Source: Armatimonadota bacterium
GTDB taxonomy: Bacteria > Armatimonadota > Fimbriimonadia > Fimbriimonadales > Fimbriimonadaceae
DNA: 64,000 nt
Reading direction: 5' to 3'
Assembly: GCA_018268315.1 (NCBI GenBank)
Contig: JAFDWU010000001.1
Span: 978,759 to 1,042,758 of the forward strand
A program made the translations under genes and the position numbers. Positions 34,029-43,040 of the stretch are shown here, piece by piece (positions within the stretch are counted from its first letter, which is position 1; every line of letters starts with the position of its first letter). The notes beneath the pieces were generated by a model that saw nothing but the letters and a program-made list of their open reading frames with translations, made no database searches and had not been told where the DNA came from.

Positions 34029-36638
34029 ATGGAAAACATTACTAACTTAGACACGCGTTATAACGCCTCCGAAGTGGAGGCCGCTTGGTACAGCCGCTGG
34101 TGGCAGCATGGTTGCTTCCGCCCGGAACTCGGCTCCAACAAGCCAACTTTCACGATCACGATTCCGCCACCGAACATTACGGGATCGCTGCACATGGGCC
34201 ACACCCTTTGCTATCCGGTGCAAGACCTTATCGGCCGCTACCGTCGATTGCGTGGGGACAATGTTCTTATCCTGCCCGGACAAGACCACGCAGGCATCGC
34301 CACACAAAGCGTTGTTAGCAAACAACTGAAGGCGGAAGGCATCAGCCCAACCCAGCTCGGCCGAGAGAAATTTGTTGAGAAGGTTTGGCAATGGCGAGAA
34401 AAGAGCGGCGGCATGATCCTGCACGGCTTTCGCCGCATGGGATGCGGCTTCGATTGGGATCGAGAGCGATTCACTCTCGACGAGCGCTACGTGCGCGCCG
34501 TTCTAACAATTTTCATCGACTGGTTCGAGCGCGGCCTGATTTACCGAGGCAAGCGCGTTGTGAACTGGGACCCGGTGCTGCAAACCAGCGTCTCCGACAT
34601 CGAGACTGAGCGCAAGCAGCATAAAGGCAAGCTTTATTACATCCGGTATCCGTTCGTGGATGGCTCCGGCGAGGTGACGATCGCGACCACAAGGCCGGAA
34701 ACCATGCTGGCCGACGTTGCAGTTGCCGTCCACCCAAGCGATAAGCGCTACACCGGGCTGATTGGCAAGAACCTGCGCCTGCCGCTCATGAATCGGGAGA
34801 TCCCGCTGATTGCGGACACTTATCCCGACCCCGAATTCGGCTCCGGCGCGGTGAAAATAACGCCTGCTCACGACCCCAACGACTACGAAGTGGGCGTGCG
34901 CCATAAGCTAGAAATGCCCATGATGATGGATGAGCAGGGCAAGGTAACCGCATTCGGCGGCCCCTACGCGGGCTTAGACCGCCACGAAGCCCGCAAGCGG
35001 GTTGTGGCCGACCTTGAAGAGCAGGGCTTCCTCATCAAGATTGAGGATCATGAGATTCCCCTCATCGTAAGCGAGCGCAGCGGCGAGGTAATCGAGCCAC
35101 TCCTTTCCGAGCAGTGGTTTGTGAAGCAAACCGAGCTTGCCAAACCGGCAATTCAGTCGGTGCTAGACGGCAGTATTTCGTTCGTACCCGATCGCTACAA
35201 CCGGATTTTCCTTGATTGGATGGAGAATATCCGCGATTGGAATATCAGCCGCAAGTTGTGGTGGGGCCATCGCATCCCCATTTACTATGCCGAGGACGGC
35301 ACGTTCGTGGCTGCCTTAAGCTGGGACGAGGCGGAGAAGAAGGCAGGAAAGAAGATCGTCCGTCAGGACGATGAGGTGCTCGATACCTGGTTCAGCAGCG
35401 GCCTTTGGCCGTTCGCAACCCTTGGTTGGCCGGAGCAAACCGAGGACCTTAAGAACCACTACCCGACTTCGGTGCTGGTCACCGACCGCAACATCATCAA
35501 CTTGTGGGTCGCCCGCATGATCATGATGGGGCTGGACCAGATGAAGGAAATTCCCTTCAGCAAGGTCTTAATTCACCCCACCGTGCTAACCGAAGACGGC
35601 CGGCGCATGAGCAAATCGCTCGGCACCGGCGTCGATCCGGAAGGCGTGATCGATCGCGTGGGCGCCGATTCGCTTCGCTACACCCTGCTCAGCCAGGCGG
35701 GAAGCAACCAGGACATCCGCTACAGCGAAAAGCGGGTGGACGAGGCGCGCAACTTCTGCAACAAGATTTGGAACGCGGCAAGGTTCCTTCTGATGAACCT
35801 GGACGAGGTTCCGAGCGAGCCCGGCCACCTAGAGGATGTTGACAAGTGGATTCTCAGTCGCCTGGCGGCAACTGAAGCGATTGCCCGCAACGCCTACGAC
35901 GGCTTTGAGATGCAGGATGCCTGCCAAGGGCTCTACCGCTTCTTCTGGTCGGAGCTTTGCGATTGGTACATCGAGGTCAGCAAGCCGCGGCTGAACGATC
36001 CGCAGATGAAGAAGACCCCGCAATGGGTGCTTCTAAGGTGCTTCGAGGCATTTCTGACGATGATGCATCCAGTGATGCCCTTCATCACGGAAGAAATCTA
36101 CGAAAAGCTACCGGTTCAGAAGAAGCCCGATTCCCCATTCATCATGCACGCGGATTGGCCTTCTGACCTGGGCAAATGGCGAAATGAGGCCATCGAACAT
36201 AAGATTGACCGGGCTCTGGCAATCACGAGGGCGCTGCGCGCCCTTCGGGCTGAGCTTGAAATTCCCGCGATGACCCCCGCCGCGGAGGCTTATTTCGTGG
36301 GCGATCTCGCCGGAGTCGAGGATTTAGTCGCCAGCCAGGCATGGATCACCACGCTTAAGGCCGGCAAGCCGACCGCGCGCAGCATTTCTAGCTCGGTTGA
36401 AGACATCGAGATCTACTTGCCGTTCGGCGAGGGCATCGATGTCGACAAGATTCTTCAGCGCCTACAGCGCGAGCAAGAGAAGCTGACAAAGGACGCCACC
36501 ACGCTTGATGCGCGGCTAAACAGCCCCGACTTCATCAGCCGGGCGAAGCCGGAGGTCGTTGAGCGGGACCGCGAACTAAGGGAATCGGTTGCCAAGCAGC
36601 TTGAGCAGACTCGAGAGCGGATCAAGCTGTTCAGCTAA
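34029..36638 (+). CDS. valS: Valyl-tRNA synthetase
   Basis: Charges tRNA-Val; class Ia synthetase, 869 residues. HIGH-type motif ITGSLHMGHTL (about 50-60), the editing (CP1) domain with TTRPETMLADVAVAVHP and threonine-rich region, KMSKS motif RRMSKSLGTGVDP (about 525-537), WNAARFLL anticodon-binding domain, and a C-terminal coiled coil (DVDKILQRLQREQEKLTKDATTLDARLNS). All landmarks are intact. It is convergent with the comEC-like gene (2-base gap). Confidence 0.98.
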   Translation: MENITNLDTRYNASEVEAAWYSRWWQHGCFRPELGSNKPTFTITIPPPNITGSLHMGHTLCYPVQDLIGRYRRLRGDNVLILPGQDHAGIATQSVVSKQLKAEGISPTQLGREKFVEKVWQWREKSGGMILHGFRRMGCGFDWDRERFTLDERYVRAVLTIFIDWFERGLIYRGKRVVNWDPVLQTSVSDIETERKQHKGKLYYIRYPFVDGSGEVTIATTRPETMLADVAVAVHPSDKRYTGLIGKNLRLPLMNREIPLIADTYPDPEFGSGAVKITPAHDPNDYEVGVRHKLEMPMMMDEQGKVTAFGGPYAGLDRHEARKRVVADLEEQGFLIKIEDHEIPLIVSERSGEVIEPLLSEQWFVKQTELAKPAIQSVLDGSISFVPDRYNRIFLDWMENIRDWNISRKLWWGHRIPIYYAEDGTFVAALSWDEAEKKAGKKIVRQDDEVLDTWFSSGLWPFATLGWPEQTEDLKNHYPTSVLVTDRNIINLWVARMIMMGLDQMKEIPFSKVLIHPTVLTEDGRRMSKSLGTGVDPEGVIDRVGADSLRYTLLSQAGSNQDIRYSEKRVDEARNFCNKIWNAARFLLMNLDEVPSEPGHLEDVDKWILSRLAATEAIARNAYDGFEMQDACQGLYRFFWSELCDWYIEVSKPRLNDPQMKKTPQWVLLRCFEAFLTMMHPVMPFITEEIYEKLPVQKKPDSPFIMHADWPSDLGKWRNEAIEHKIDRALAITRALRALRAELEIPAMTPAAEAYFVGDLAGVEDLVASQAWITTLKAGKPTARSISSSVEDIEIYLPFGEGIDVDKILQRLQREQEKLTKDATTLDARLNSPDFISRAKPEVVERDRELRESVAKQLEQTRERIKLFS

Positions 36639-36640
36639 GC

Positions 36641-37492
36641 CTACTTGCCGCGCACATCATAGCCATTCGAGCCGGGGGTCATCACGATGTCCCCTTGCTC
36701 GTCGGTGCGTAGAACCGGAACTCTCGCCGCCTCCAGCTTGCGCAGCACCGCGGCATGAGGGTGGCCGTACCGATTATTGCGCCCGCAGGAAATTACGGCG
36801 ATACGCGGCGCGACCGCCTTCAGCCACTCGTCGCCGGTGGCAGTTCGGCTCCCATGATGTCCGCAGTGCATCACGTCCGCCTTCCAATTGCCATCCTGCA
36901 ACGCCATCTTCTCCGCGCCCTGGTCGGCATCTCCGGTGACCACCGCCCGACCTGCGCCTTGTTGGACCAGCATAAGCAGCGACCCCTCGTTATCGTTGCG
37001 TCCCTCGCGCCAAGGTGGAGCAAACACCCGGAGTTGAGCATTGCCAAAGTCGAAAGAGGACTCATGTGGCAGCCAAGTAACGCTTTCGGAAGGGATATTG
37101 GCCGAGCGAAGCTGGTCCTGCAGCTTCTTGTAGCTTCGAAATTGGTCGGAAATCGCCACTTTGGCATCCGGGAAGTGTGAGTGCAGGGCGCTTAAGCCGC
37201 CGGTATGATCCAAATCGGGATGGGTCAGGACGATGAGGCTAACCGCCTGAACGCCATACCGACGCAGCGCGGGCACAACGTAACGCTCGCCGGCATCCGT
37301 GAACTCGTCCTTAGGGCCGACATCGATGAGGACCGCGCTGGCGCCTTCCTTGATCGCCGTGCAATCCCCTTGGCCAACGGAAATGAAGATCAGCTCCTCA
37401 TCGGCGCCGCTTCCCGGATTCCAAAGCCCGACCCCCGCGCCAATGCCAACCGCGGCGAGAAGGGCAACTGCTTGCTTATGCAGGACGCGCAT
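36641..37492 (-). CDS. ComEC/Rec2-type metallo-beta-lactamase domain protein
   Basis: 283 residues. An N-terminal membrane or signal helix (VALLAAVGIGAGVGLW) is followed by a metallo-beta-lactamase fold with the HxxxDH motif in LTHPDLDHTGG (about 90-100), Asp in VVTGDADQGAEK, and the late-competence signature CGHHGSRTATGDEWLKAVAPRIAVISCGRNNRYGHP. In whole ComEC this domain follows the DNA channel and degrades one strand. Here it is a separate gene whose start overlaps the channel gene by 17 bases. Likely acts outside the membrane during DNA uptake. Confidence 0.9.
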   Translation of the reverse strand: MRVLHKQAVALLAAVGIGAGVGLWNPGSGADEELIFISVGQGDCTAIKEGASAVLIDVGPKDEFTDAGERYVVPALRRYGVQAVSLIVLTHPDLDHTGGLSALHSHFPDAKVAISDQFRSYKKLQDQLRSANIPSESVTWLPHESSFDFGNAQLRVFAPPWREGRNDNEGSLLMLVQQGAGRAVVTGDADQGAEKMALQDGNWKADVMHCGHHGSRTATGDEWLKAVAPRIAVISCGRNNRYGHPHAAVLRKLEAARVPVLRTDEQGDIVMTPGSNGYDVRGK

Positions 37493-38762
37493 GCGGCCTC
37501 CAGGTTAGAAGCAAACAAAGATAGAAGGCAATCGGCAGGGCGGGATGGAACGCGGGCAAACCGGAAACCACCATCCCCGGCAGGCCGCCGAGCGCGCCGA
37601 GCAGATTGTGAAGGCCAATAAAGATGGGCTCAAATAGCTTGGCGGGCAGCGAAAACAGGCTGAGAAGCGCGGCGATCGAAAGAAACGGGGCCAAAAAGAC
37701 GATGCCTGCTGAAATAACCGCCTGAAACAGCGGGACTTGCCCGAACCAGAAGATATAGAGGGGCGCTATGGCTAAATACACTATTCCTGAGCCCGCCAGC
37801 ATCCTTGGCAAGCCGTGGAAGCGCGAAAGTCGCGACGCATACAGGCCGAGCGCGGTTAGCGCCGCCGCGCTGGATTGAAACGAGAATGTGAACGCCCAAT
37901 CCGGACGATAAATCAAGCAAATGATGCCGCTGAGCGCGAACGCGGACATTAGGTCGGGAACGCGGCCGATCGATGGCCCGAAGCCGAGGATCATGAACAT
38001 CAATCCCGCCCGAAGCGCCGTCACCTGGAATCCCGTCATTGCCCAATAGCCGAATAGCAGCACCCCTGCAAACGCGAGCTGAGCCTTCCAAGGAATAGGA
38101 AGCAGCCGAGCAAGCAGCATCGCGCAGTACCCCACCAAATACACGTGCAGGCTCCCTGCGGTTAGGCGGTTGAAAGGACCCGAGCCTTCTTCGCGCGGCA
38201 GAGTCTGAGGAGAGCGAAGCACAAGAGCCTCCGCCATCTCATTGGCGGGTGGCGCCAAGTTGCGATTCCACTGCTCTTCCATCCAACCGGGCACATCGGC
38301 CGCCCACCTTAGCTGAATGCTTGAATCCGGAACAGGCCGCACCGAAGAAGGATGCCGGATGGTGCCGCCATACTGGCTAGGCTCATCGGTGTCGCGCGAA
38401 AGAATCCCTTCAACCGCCACTTTATCCCCAATCTGTGGGGAATAATCGCCCTCAATAGCGACCTTAATCCACCCTCCATCGGATCGCAGCGAAACAATCT
38501 TCGCAAGATTTGGCGCGCGTTGGGTCACGGCCATCACCATGCCAAGCACCTCGACCCGCTTCGATTTCTCCGCCGGCGGATGAGGGCCGATCCAGAGCCC
38601 CAATAATCCAAACAGCAAAGCGAAAAGAACCCGCTTATCGAAGACAAAGAGCGCCAACGCAACCAGCCACAGCGCCGACCACGGGTGATACCAGAGCGTT
38701 GAGCCCACCGCCATGGCCGCAAAAGCGGAAACCAAAGGCCGCGCCCGCAGCCAGTCTCTCAT
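37476..38762 (-). CDS. comEC: ComEC/Rec2 DNA-uptake channel, membrane part
   Basis: 428 residues with an N-terminal OB-like DUF4131 region (RVEVLGMVMAVTQRAPNLAKIVSL...VEGILSRDTDEPSQYGG) and about eight hydrophobic helices of the competence domain, including LYLVGYCAMLLARLLPIPW and YWAMTGFQVTALRAGLMFMILGFG, the family's most conserved stretch. The metallo-beta-lactamase part is encoded by the next, overlapping gene. With the minor pilins at 14-17 kb this suggests natural competence. It overlaps the stop of dciA by four bases. Confidence 0.9.
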   Translation of the reverse strand: MRDWLRARPLVSAFAAMAVGSTLWYHPWSALWLVALALFVFDKRVLFALLFGLLGLWIGPHPPAEKSKRVEVLGMVMAVTQRAPNLAKIVSLRSDGGWIKVAIEGDYSPQIGDKVAVEGILSRDTDEPSQYGGTIRHPSSVRPVPDSSIQLRWAADVPGWMEEQWNRNLAPPANEMAEALVLRSPQTLPREEGSGPFNRLTAGSLHVYLVGYCAMLLARLLPIPWKAQLAFAGVLLFGYWAMTGFQVTALRAGLMFMILGFGPSIGRVPDLMSAFALSGIICLIYRPDWAFTFSFQSSAAALTALGLYASRLSRFHGLPRMLAGSGIVYLAIAPLYIFWFGQVPLFQAVISAGIVFLAPFLSIAALLSLFSLPAKLFEPIFIGLHNLLGALGGLPGMVVSGLPAFHPALPIAFYLCLLLTWRPHARPA

Positions 38763-39163
38763 TGCTTCTTGAGCCGGCGCTCCGCGAGTTCTTGAATAGA
38801 TTTGCCCTTCAAAGTTGCACGGTACGCAAGCCGAATCGCCTCGCCCTTGTCTTCTTCATGGGGCTCCTCGCCACGCTTTTGCTTGACTTCAAATCGCAGG
38901 TCCGTGAACAAGTCTTTCTCTTGCGCCGCGGAGTTTAGGCGCTCGATCAGATCAAGTTTTCTTAATCGAAGTTCTTGAGACCAAGCCGAGCCGGCAACGG
39001 AGATCCAAAGCACGCCTTGGTCATATCGGCTGGGCTGGGCTTTCTCGGCGATGAAATCGCCAACGATCGAAGGCCAATTGCGGAGGCAAGCTCCCGCTCG
39101 GGCGGCGCGAAGCACCTCAGTGCGATCAATCGCCTTATCCAGCAGTTTGCCCGCGTGCCGCAT
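38759..39163 (-). CDS. DciA-like helicase-loading protein (DUF721)
   Basis: 134 residues of the DUF721 family: NWPSIVGDFIAEKAQPSRYDQGVLWISVAGSAWSQELRLRKLDLIERLN is the conserved core. DciA replaces DnaC/DnaI as loader of the replicative helicase in most bacteria. Its place next to recF and the DnaA-box cluster supports a role in replication start. TAGAAT at 39171-39176 lies 7 bases before the ATG, so it may also be transcribed on its own as a leaderless message. The C-terminus is lysine-rich (ELAERRLKKQ). Confidence 0.85.
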   Translation of the reverse strand: MRHAGKLLDKAIDRTEVLRAARAGACLRNWPSIVGDFIAEKAQPSRYDQGVLWISVAGSAWSQELRLRKLDLIERLNSAAQEKDLFTDLRFEVKQKRGEEPHEEDKGEAIRLAYRATLKGKSIQELAERRLKKQ

Positions 39164-39176
39164 GATCCGTATTCTA

Positions 39177-40268
39177 CTAATTTCGGCGTACTAGCTTGCC
39201 CGCTTCCACTTCAAACGCCACCGCGACTTTCCCTATCGCGTCCCCCACGGCTTCAAGTTCAGTGCAAGTCAGCAGGGCCTGCGATGCCCGCCGTGAAACC
39301 GCTTCCGAAAGCAGCTTGCGACGAGTTGCGTCCAGATCGCTCAGCATGTCGTCCAGCAGAAGAATAGGCGGATCGCCAAGCACGTTGGAAGCGACTTCCA
39401 TGGAACCTATTTGGTAGGCAATCAGCGTCGTTCTCTGCTGCCCCTGCGAGCCAAACAGCCGCACTTCTTTGCCATCGATCAAAAGCACCACGTCGTCTCG
39501 ATGCGGCCCCACCGAGGTCCCTCCCCGCGCAAGATCGGCCCGCCGCGCCCCCTCCAGTGCCCGCAGGAGCTCCTCTGCGCTTGTGGAGGCGTCGCAAGGC
39601 GCATAGTTCATCGAAAGGTGCTCGTTACGGCCAATTTCTTCATGAGCTGCCGCCGCAATCGGCTGCAGGTCCTTCAAATACTGGAGCCGTGCATTCCTCA
39701 GCGAAGAACCGTGCTGGGCGATTTCAATCTCCCAAGGCTCCATTTCGGCGGCCGAAGGCATGTAATCGCGCTCTTTCAGAAGGGCGTTGCGCTGCTCAAC
39801 CGCCCGCTTGTAGATCGTCAAATCGCGCAAATAGCTTGGATATAGCGCGCTTAGCGCCAGATCCAGTGCTAAACGCCGGTCAGCGGGTTCGCCGCGAACG
39901 AACGCCAAGTCCTCGGTAGTGATACAAACCGAAGGCAAGCGGCCAAGCAAATCCGCCGCCCTTGGGAGGTGGTTTCGATTCAATGCCGCTCGCTTGCGGC
40001 CGCTCAAAGGAACCGAAATCGAAATATGCGCGCCGTCAAGGAGCTCTCCTTCCACGAATGCAAATTCAGCGCCTGATCGAACGACCTCATGATCCTTTTT
40101 CCCCCGCAGAATCCGCGTTGTGGAAAGCAAGGCGATCGACTCAAGCAGATTCGTCTTGCCCTGGGCATTTCGCCCATAAAACACGTTGAAGCCAGGCGCC
40201 AATTCAAGGTCCAGATGCTCGTAGTTCCGATAGTTCTCCAGCCGCAGGTGGCTCAGTCCAAAGCCCAT
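39177..40268 (-). CDS. recF: DNA replication and repair protein RecF
   Basis: SMC-like ATPase that loads RecA at gaps. Walker A GRNAQGKTNLLESIALL (about 33-50), signature LFGSQGQQRTTLIAYQ, Walker B PILLLDDMLSDLD (about 310-322), and the N-terminal LRLENYRNYEHLDLEL. 363 residues, normal. The gene reads away from the DnaA-box cluster and is followed by dciA after 13 bases. The usual dnaA-dnaN-recF order is broken: dnaA and dnaN are not in the window. Confidence 0.97.
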   Translation of the reverse strand: MGFGLSHLRLENYRNYEHLDLELAPGFNVFYGRNAQGKTNLLESIALLSTTRILRGKKDHEVVRSGAEFAFVEGELLDGAHISISVPLSGRKRAALNRNHLPRAADLLGRLPSVCITTEDLAFVRGEPADRRLALDLALSALYPSYLRDLTIYKRAVEQRNALLKERDYMPSAAEMEPWEIEIAQHGSSLRNARLQYLKDLQPIAAAAHEEIGRNEHLSMNYAPCDASTSAEELLRALEGARRADLARGGTSVGPHRDDVVLLIDGKEVRLFGSQGQQRTTLIAYQIGSMEVASNVLGDPPILLLDDMLSDLDATRRKLLSEAVSRRASQALLTCTELEAVGDAIGKVAVAFEVEAGKLVRRN

Positions 40269-40558
40269 GCGCTATCCACACCCGGAATTTAAAAAGATAG
40301 AGAGATAGAGATCAAGACTACTATTATTCTTAGGGGCAGTCTCCACTGTGGATAACTTCAATCGAGCCTGAGAAAGCTTAACAAATCCTAAGGTATTTGA
40401 ATCTACGAAGTGAAGATCAGGTGTTAACTTGGGTGTGGAAAACCATGTGGATAAACCACCGTTATGTAGAAGTTTTTGGCAGTGTCTTTTCAACACTGTT
40501 TGGCCCTTCGGGATATCCACAATCCATTCACACTCATCTCACAACAACCCGTGGATAC
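40269..40558. other. Candidate chromosomal origin of replication (oriC)
   Basis: A 270-base gap between recF and the RDD gene holds a cluster of DnaA-box sequences: perfect TGTGGATAA at 40347-40355 and 40446-40454, one-mismatch CTATCCACA (40272-40280), TGTGGAAAA (40434-40442) and ATATCCACA (40513-40521), and a weaker CGTGGATAC (40550-40558) just inside the RDD gene. An A/T- and GAT/TAG-rich stretch (about 40287-40332) could be the unwinding element. Neighbouring recF and dciA fit an origin. Confidence 0.75.
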
Positions 40559-41264
40559 GCCCATATTTCATTACCGTAGCTTCCAGCATGAAGATCGGAT
40601 GGATGCCGGCGGGCTGGGGAACGCCGCGCTTGCGCGCAATCGGCAAATAGACCTCATTGATCATCTTCTGCTGAACCGCCGCAGGCAGCTCGTAGAACCG
40701 ATCCGCAAGCTGCTTCAGCGCCACGTATTCGTCGTTCGTCATGCCTCGCAGTTCGCCGACCTGGTCCTCCATTGCGTGAATTCCTGCCTGATGCGGCGCC
40801 ACCGCCATGATGTTGGAAGGCTGCCTGACTGAGACCACGACCGTGCCCGCGATGATATCGCCAAGTCTCTGGCAGCGAGGATTGAGAAATGTGGTGACAT
40901 AGCCTGCCGCGTAGAATCCGGGAAGGAAGTCTGCCATGCGCATGAGGTTTCGCCCGACCGCCGCGCCTCCGGTGAGCGGTGTCCCGTCCGCCATTCGTGT
41001 CCGGATTCTCAGGGCGAGCTTGCCGATCGTCTTGCCGTTCCACAGCCACTCAAGCAGGATGAAATATAGGAATGGGAACGCGACGAGGACCGGCATTAAG
41101 GGAACGATCGTGTTCGTAAAGGCCGCGAGCATGATGAGCGCGGTGAGAATTGCGTAGATAATCACCGCATCGATGAGCTGGGCGGCGATGCGGGACCCAA
41201 GAGAAGCTAACGGAAGGCTGAGAAGCGCCTTTTCAGGGCTCAATAGGTACAGCTCTTGCGCCAC
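40539..41264 (-). CDS. RDD-family membrane protein
   Basis: 241 residues with three hydrophobic helices in the first 160: SRIAAQLIDAVIIYAILTALIMLAAF starts with the R-x-x-A-x-x-I-D signature, then PVLVAFPFLYFILLEWLWNGKTIGKLALRIRT and the Gly-rich LMRMADFLPGFY region with RLGDIIAGTVVV. The C-terminal 80 residues are cytosolic and helical (NDEYVALKQLADRFYELPAAVQQKMINEVYLPIARKRG), as in RDD proteins of sporulating or Armatimonadota-like bacteria. GTG 41264 starts 6 bases after TAGGAT (41271-41276). Function unknown; last gene of an M42-HAD-RDD run. Confidence 0.82.
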   Translation of the reverse strand: MAQELYLLSPEKALLSLPLASLGSRIAAQLIDAVIIYAILTALIMLAAFTNTIVPLMPVLVAFPFLYFILLEWLWNGKTIGKLALRIRTRMADGTPLTGGAAVGRNLMRMADFLPGFYAAGYVTTFLNPRCQRLGDIIAGTVVVSVRQPSNIMAVAPHQAGIHAMEDQVGELRGMTNDEYVALKQLADRFYELPAAVQQKMINEVYLPIARKRGVPQPAGIHPIFMLEATVMKYGRIHGLL

Positions 41265-41273
41265 CCTTTGATC

Positions 41274-41924
41274 CTACCACCGAGACAATTCTTCGTAGGT
41301 GATCTCGCCTACCGAATTGAACACCCGGTCCGCCCCGCTGAGGTCTAACTGCTTGGTAAGGCTGTTCGGCACCGCGAAGCATCTGAGTCCGGCGGCCTTC
41401 GCCGCCGCGATGCCCTTGGGAGAGTCTTCGATCGCAACCGCTTGCGGTCCAAACTGCCGTTTTGCCGCCAAATATAGGTCAGGCGCAGGCTTGGTCGGCA
41501 GACTTTCGCTGCGGCAAATCAGCGCTTGGAAATAATCGACAAGTCCCAGGCGAGAAAGGTGCCCAAAAACCCACGGATGGCGGGAGCTGGATACCACAGC
41601 AAGCGGCACAAACCTCGCTCTTAGCTCCTGCAACAGCTCTTGAACCCCCGGCATAACCGGCTGCTGCTCAATCATCGCATGACGCTTTATGCGGTTCGCC
41701 TCTTCAAGCTCAGCATGGTTAATGGGCCGGCCCAACATTCTTTCTAGGTGGGTGAGCGGGAGTCGGCCGATCTCGGTGCCCGCCTCGCCAATCATCCTCT
41801 GCCAGATCTCGTCGGGGAATTCAAGGCCGTGGTCCGCGTAAAGATGCTGCCAGGCGATGACTTCCGGCGTTTCCGTATCGAGAATTAGGCCGTCGAAGTC
41901 GAAAAAGACTGCGTCCAGACTCAC
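41274..41924 (-). CDS. HAD-superfamily hydrolase (beta-phosphoglucomutase-like)
   Basis: 216 residues. Motif I DFDGLILDTE (nucleophile Asp near residue 9), motif II VVSSSRHPW (Ser), Lys in LPTKPAPDLYL and motif IV VAIEDSPKGIAAAKAAG with the acidic pair. The four-helix cap between motifs I and II is the subclass IA type (phosphatases or phosphomutases of small sugar phosphates). Asp at the mutase/phosphatase position (D in DFDG) is present. Start overlaps the stop of the M42 gene (four bases). Confidence 0.88.
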   Translation of the reverse strand: MSLDAVFFDFDGLILDTETPEVIAWQHLYADHGLEFPDEIWQRMIGEAGTEIGRLPLTHLERMLGRPINHAELEEANRIKRHAMIEQQPVMPGVQELLQELRARFVPLAVVSSSRHPWVFGHLSRLGLVDYFQALICRSESLPTKPAPDLYLAAKRQFGPQAVAIEDSPKGIAAAKAAGLRCFAVPNSLTKQLDLSGADRVFNSVGEITYEELSRW

Positions 41925-42970
41925 TCGTCTTCCATCAAGTATTCGGCAAGCAGAAGAGCCGTGTCGCGGAGCGCTTCGGTGTGCGTTCGCTCGTAGCCGT
42001 GGCTGGTATCGACTCCGGGGCCGATTAGGGCGACCTGGGCGGTGCCGCCCGCTCGCCAGTAGGCGGAGCCATCTGAGCCGTAGCGCGGGTAGATGTCCGT
42101 TCGCAGATCAATGCCTCGGTGATCAGCGATCGCGCGCAGGCGGTCGGTGAGCGCTTTACTGTATGGCCCAGAGCTATCCTTTGTGCAGATTGAGCAGTGG
42201 TGCTCGTCGCCATTCTGGCCAACGCCCACGCAGGCCATGTCGAGGATGAGAAATTCGTCCAAGTCAGGCGGCATGGAGTCCGCGCCGCCGTGCCCGACCT
42301 CCTCATAGTTGCTGATGAGCAGGTAAGTGTCGTCTGCAGGCGCGACGCCTGCATCTTTCAGCGCCTTGAAGCTGGCCAGCGCGATGGCAACGCACGCCTT
42401 GTCATCCAGGAAGCGGGAGCGAACGAAGCCGCTTTCGCTTACTTCCACCCTCGGGTCGAAGTAGACGAAGTCGCCGACCTCGATTCCCAGCAGCCGAGTT
42501 TCCTCACGAGAGCGCGTACGCTCGTCAATTCTAATTTCCAGGCTCTGGTCGTCGCGCTGGGTTCTAATGCCTTCTGGATTCACGTGGACCGCGCCGTTTG
42601 TCAGGACGATCGAGCCCCTAATCTGCCTTCCGCCTGAGGTTGCAATCGTGACTCCCTCGCTTTCCACCGTCGGCCACATCACGCCGTTGAGGGCGGTCAT
42701 TCTCAGCCTGCCGCTCGGCTTGATTTCCGCGACCATCGCGCCAAGGGTGTCGACGTGGGCGGAGACGCCGCGCTTGCGGGTGCTGCGGATGCCGTCGATC
42801 TTGGCAAGCAGCGCGCCTTTCTTCGTGCGCTGCGCGGTGATCCCCATGGCCTCCAGCTCTTGCTGCACGAACGAGATCGCCCATTCGGTATCGCCGGTCG
42901 GGCTTGGCGTGTTCAGCAGGTCCTGCAGGGTTTGGACGAGATAGTGAGTATCGATTTCGAATCTGGCCAT
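41921..42970 (-). CDS. M42-family aminopeptidase
   Basis: Cytosolic co-catalytic zinc or cobalt aminopeptidase. Ligands: His and Asp in VSAHVDTLGAM (about 70), Asp in RFLDDKACVAI (about 179), Glu pair in SNYEEVGHGG (about 213), Asp in LILDMACVG (about 235), and His in DTSHGYERTH (about 325). ATG 42970 is the best start because the family begins about 10 residues before the conserved first helix; a TTG at 43000 would add a short basic stretch. The length (349) suits the M42 type annotated as osmoprotectant (NAGGN) peptidase, but the partner biosynthesis genes are absent. Confidence 0.85.
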   Translation of the reverse strand: MARFEIDTHYLVQTLQDLLNTPSPTGDTEWAISFVQQELEAMGITAQRTKKGALLAKIDGIRSTRKRGVSAHVDTLGAMVAEIKPSGRLRMTALNGVMWPTVESEGVTIATSGGRQIRGSIVLTNGAVHVNPEGIRTQRDDQSLEIRIDERTRSREETRLLGIEVGDFVYFDPRVEVSESGFVRSRFLDDKACVAIALASFKALKDAGVAPADDTYLLISNYEEVGHGGADSMPPDLDEFLILDMACVGVGQNGDEHHCSICTKDSSGPYSKALTDRLRAIADHRGIDLRTDIYPRYGSDGSAYWRAGGTAQVALIGPGVDTSHGYERTHTEALRDTALLLAEYLMEDE

Positions 42971-43040
42971 AGTGGGTTTGCGAGTGAAAGGATACTCCAA
43001 CGGGTGTTTACAGGCGCAAAGATGCTCGGATCACCAATTA

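Noticed and set aside
37476..37492. Frameshift error that splits comEC
   Set aside because: Each half has its own reasonable start and stop and the overlap is a normal length; kept as a real split gene but open to a read check.
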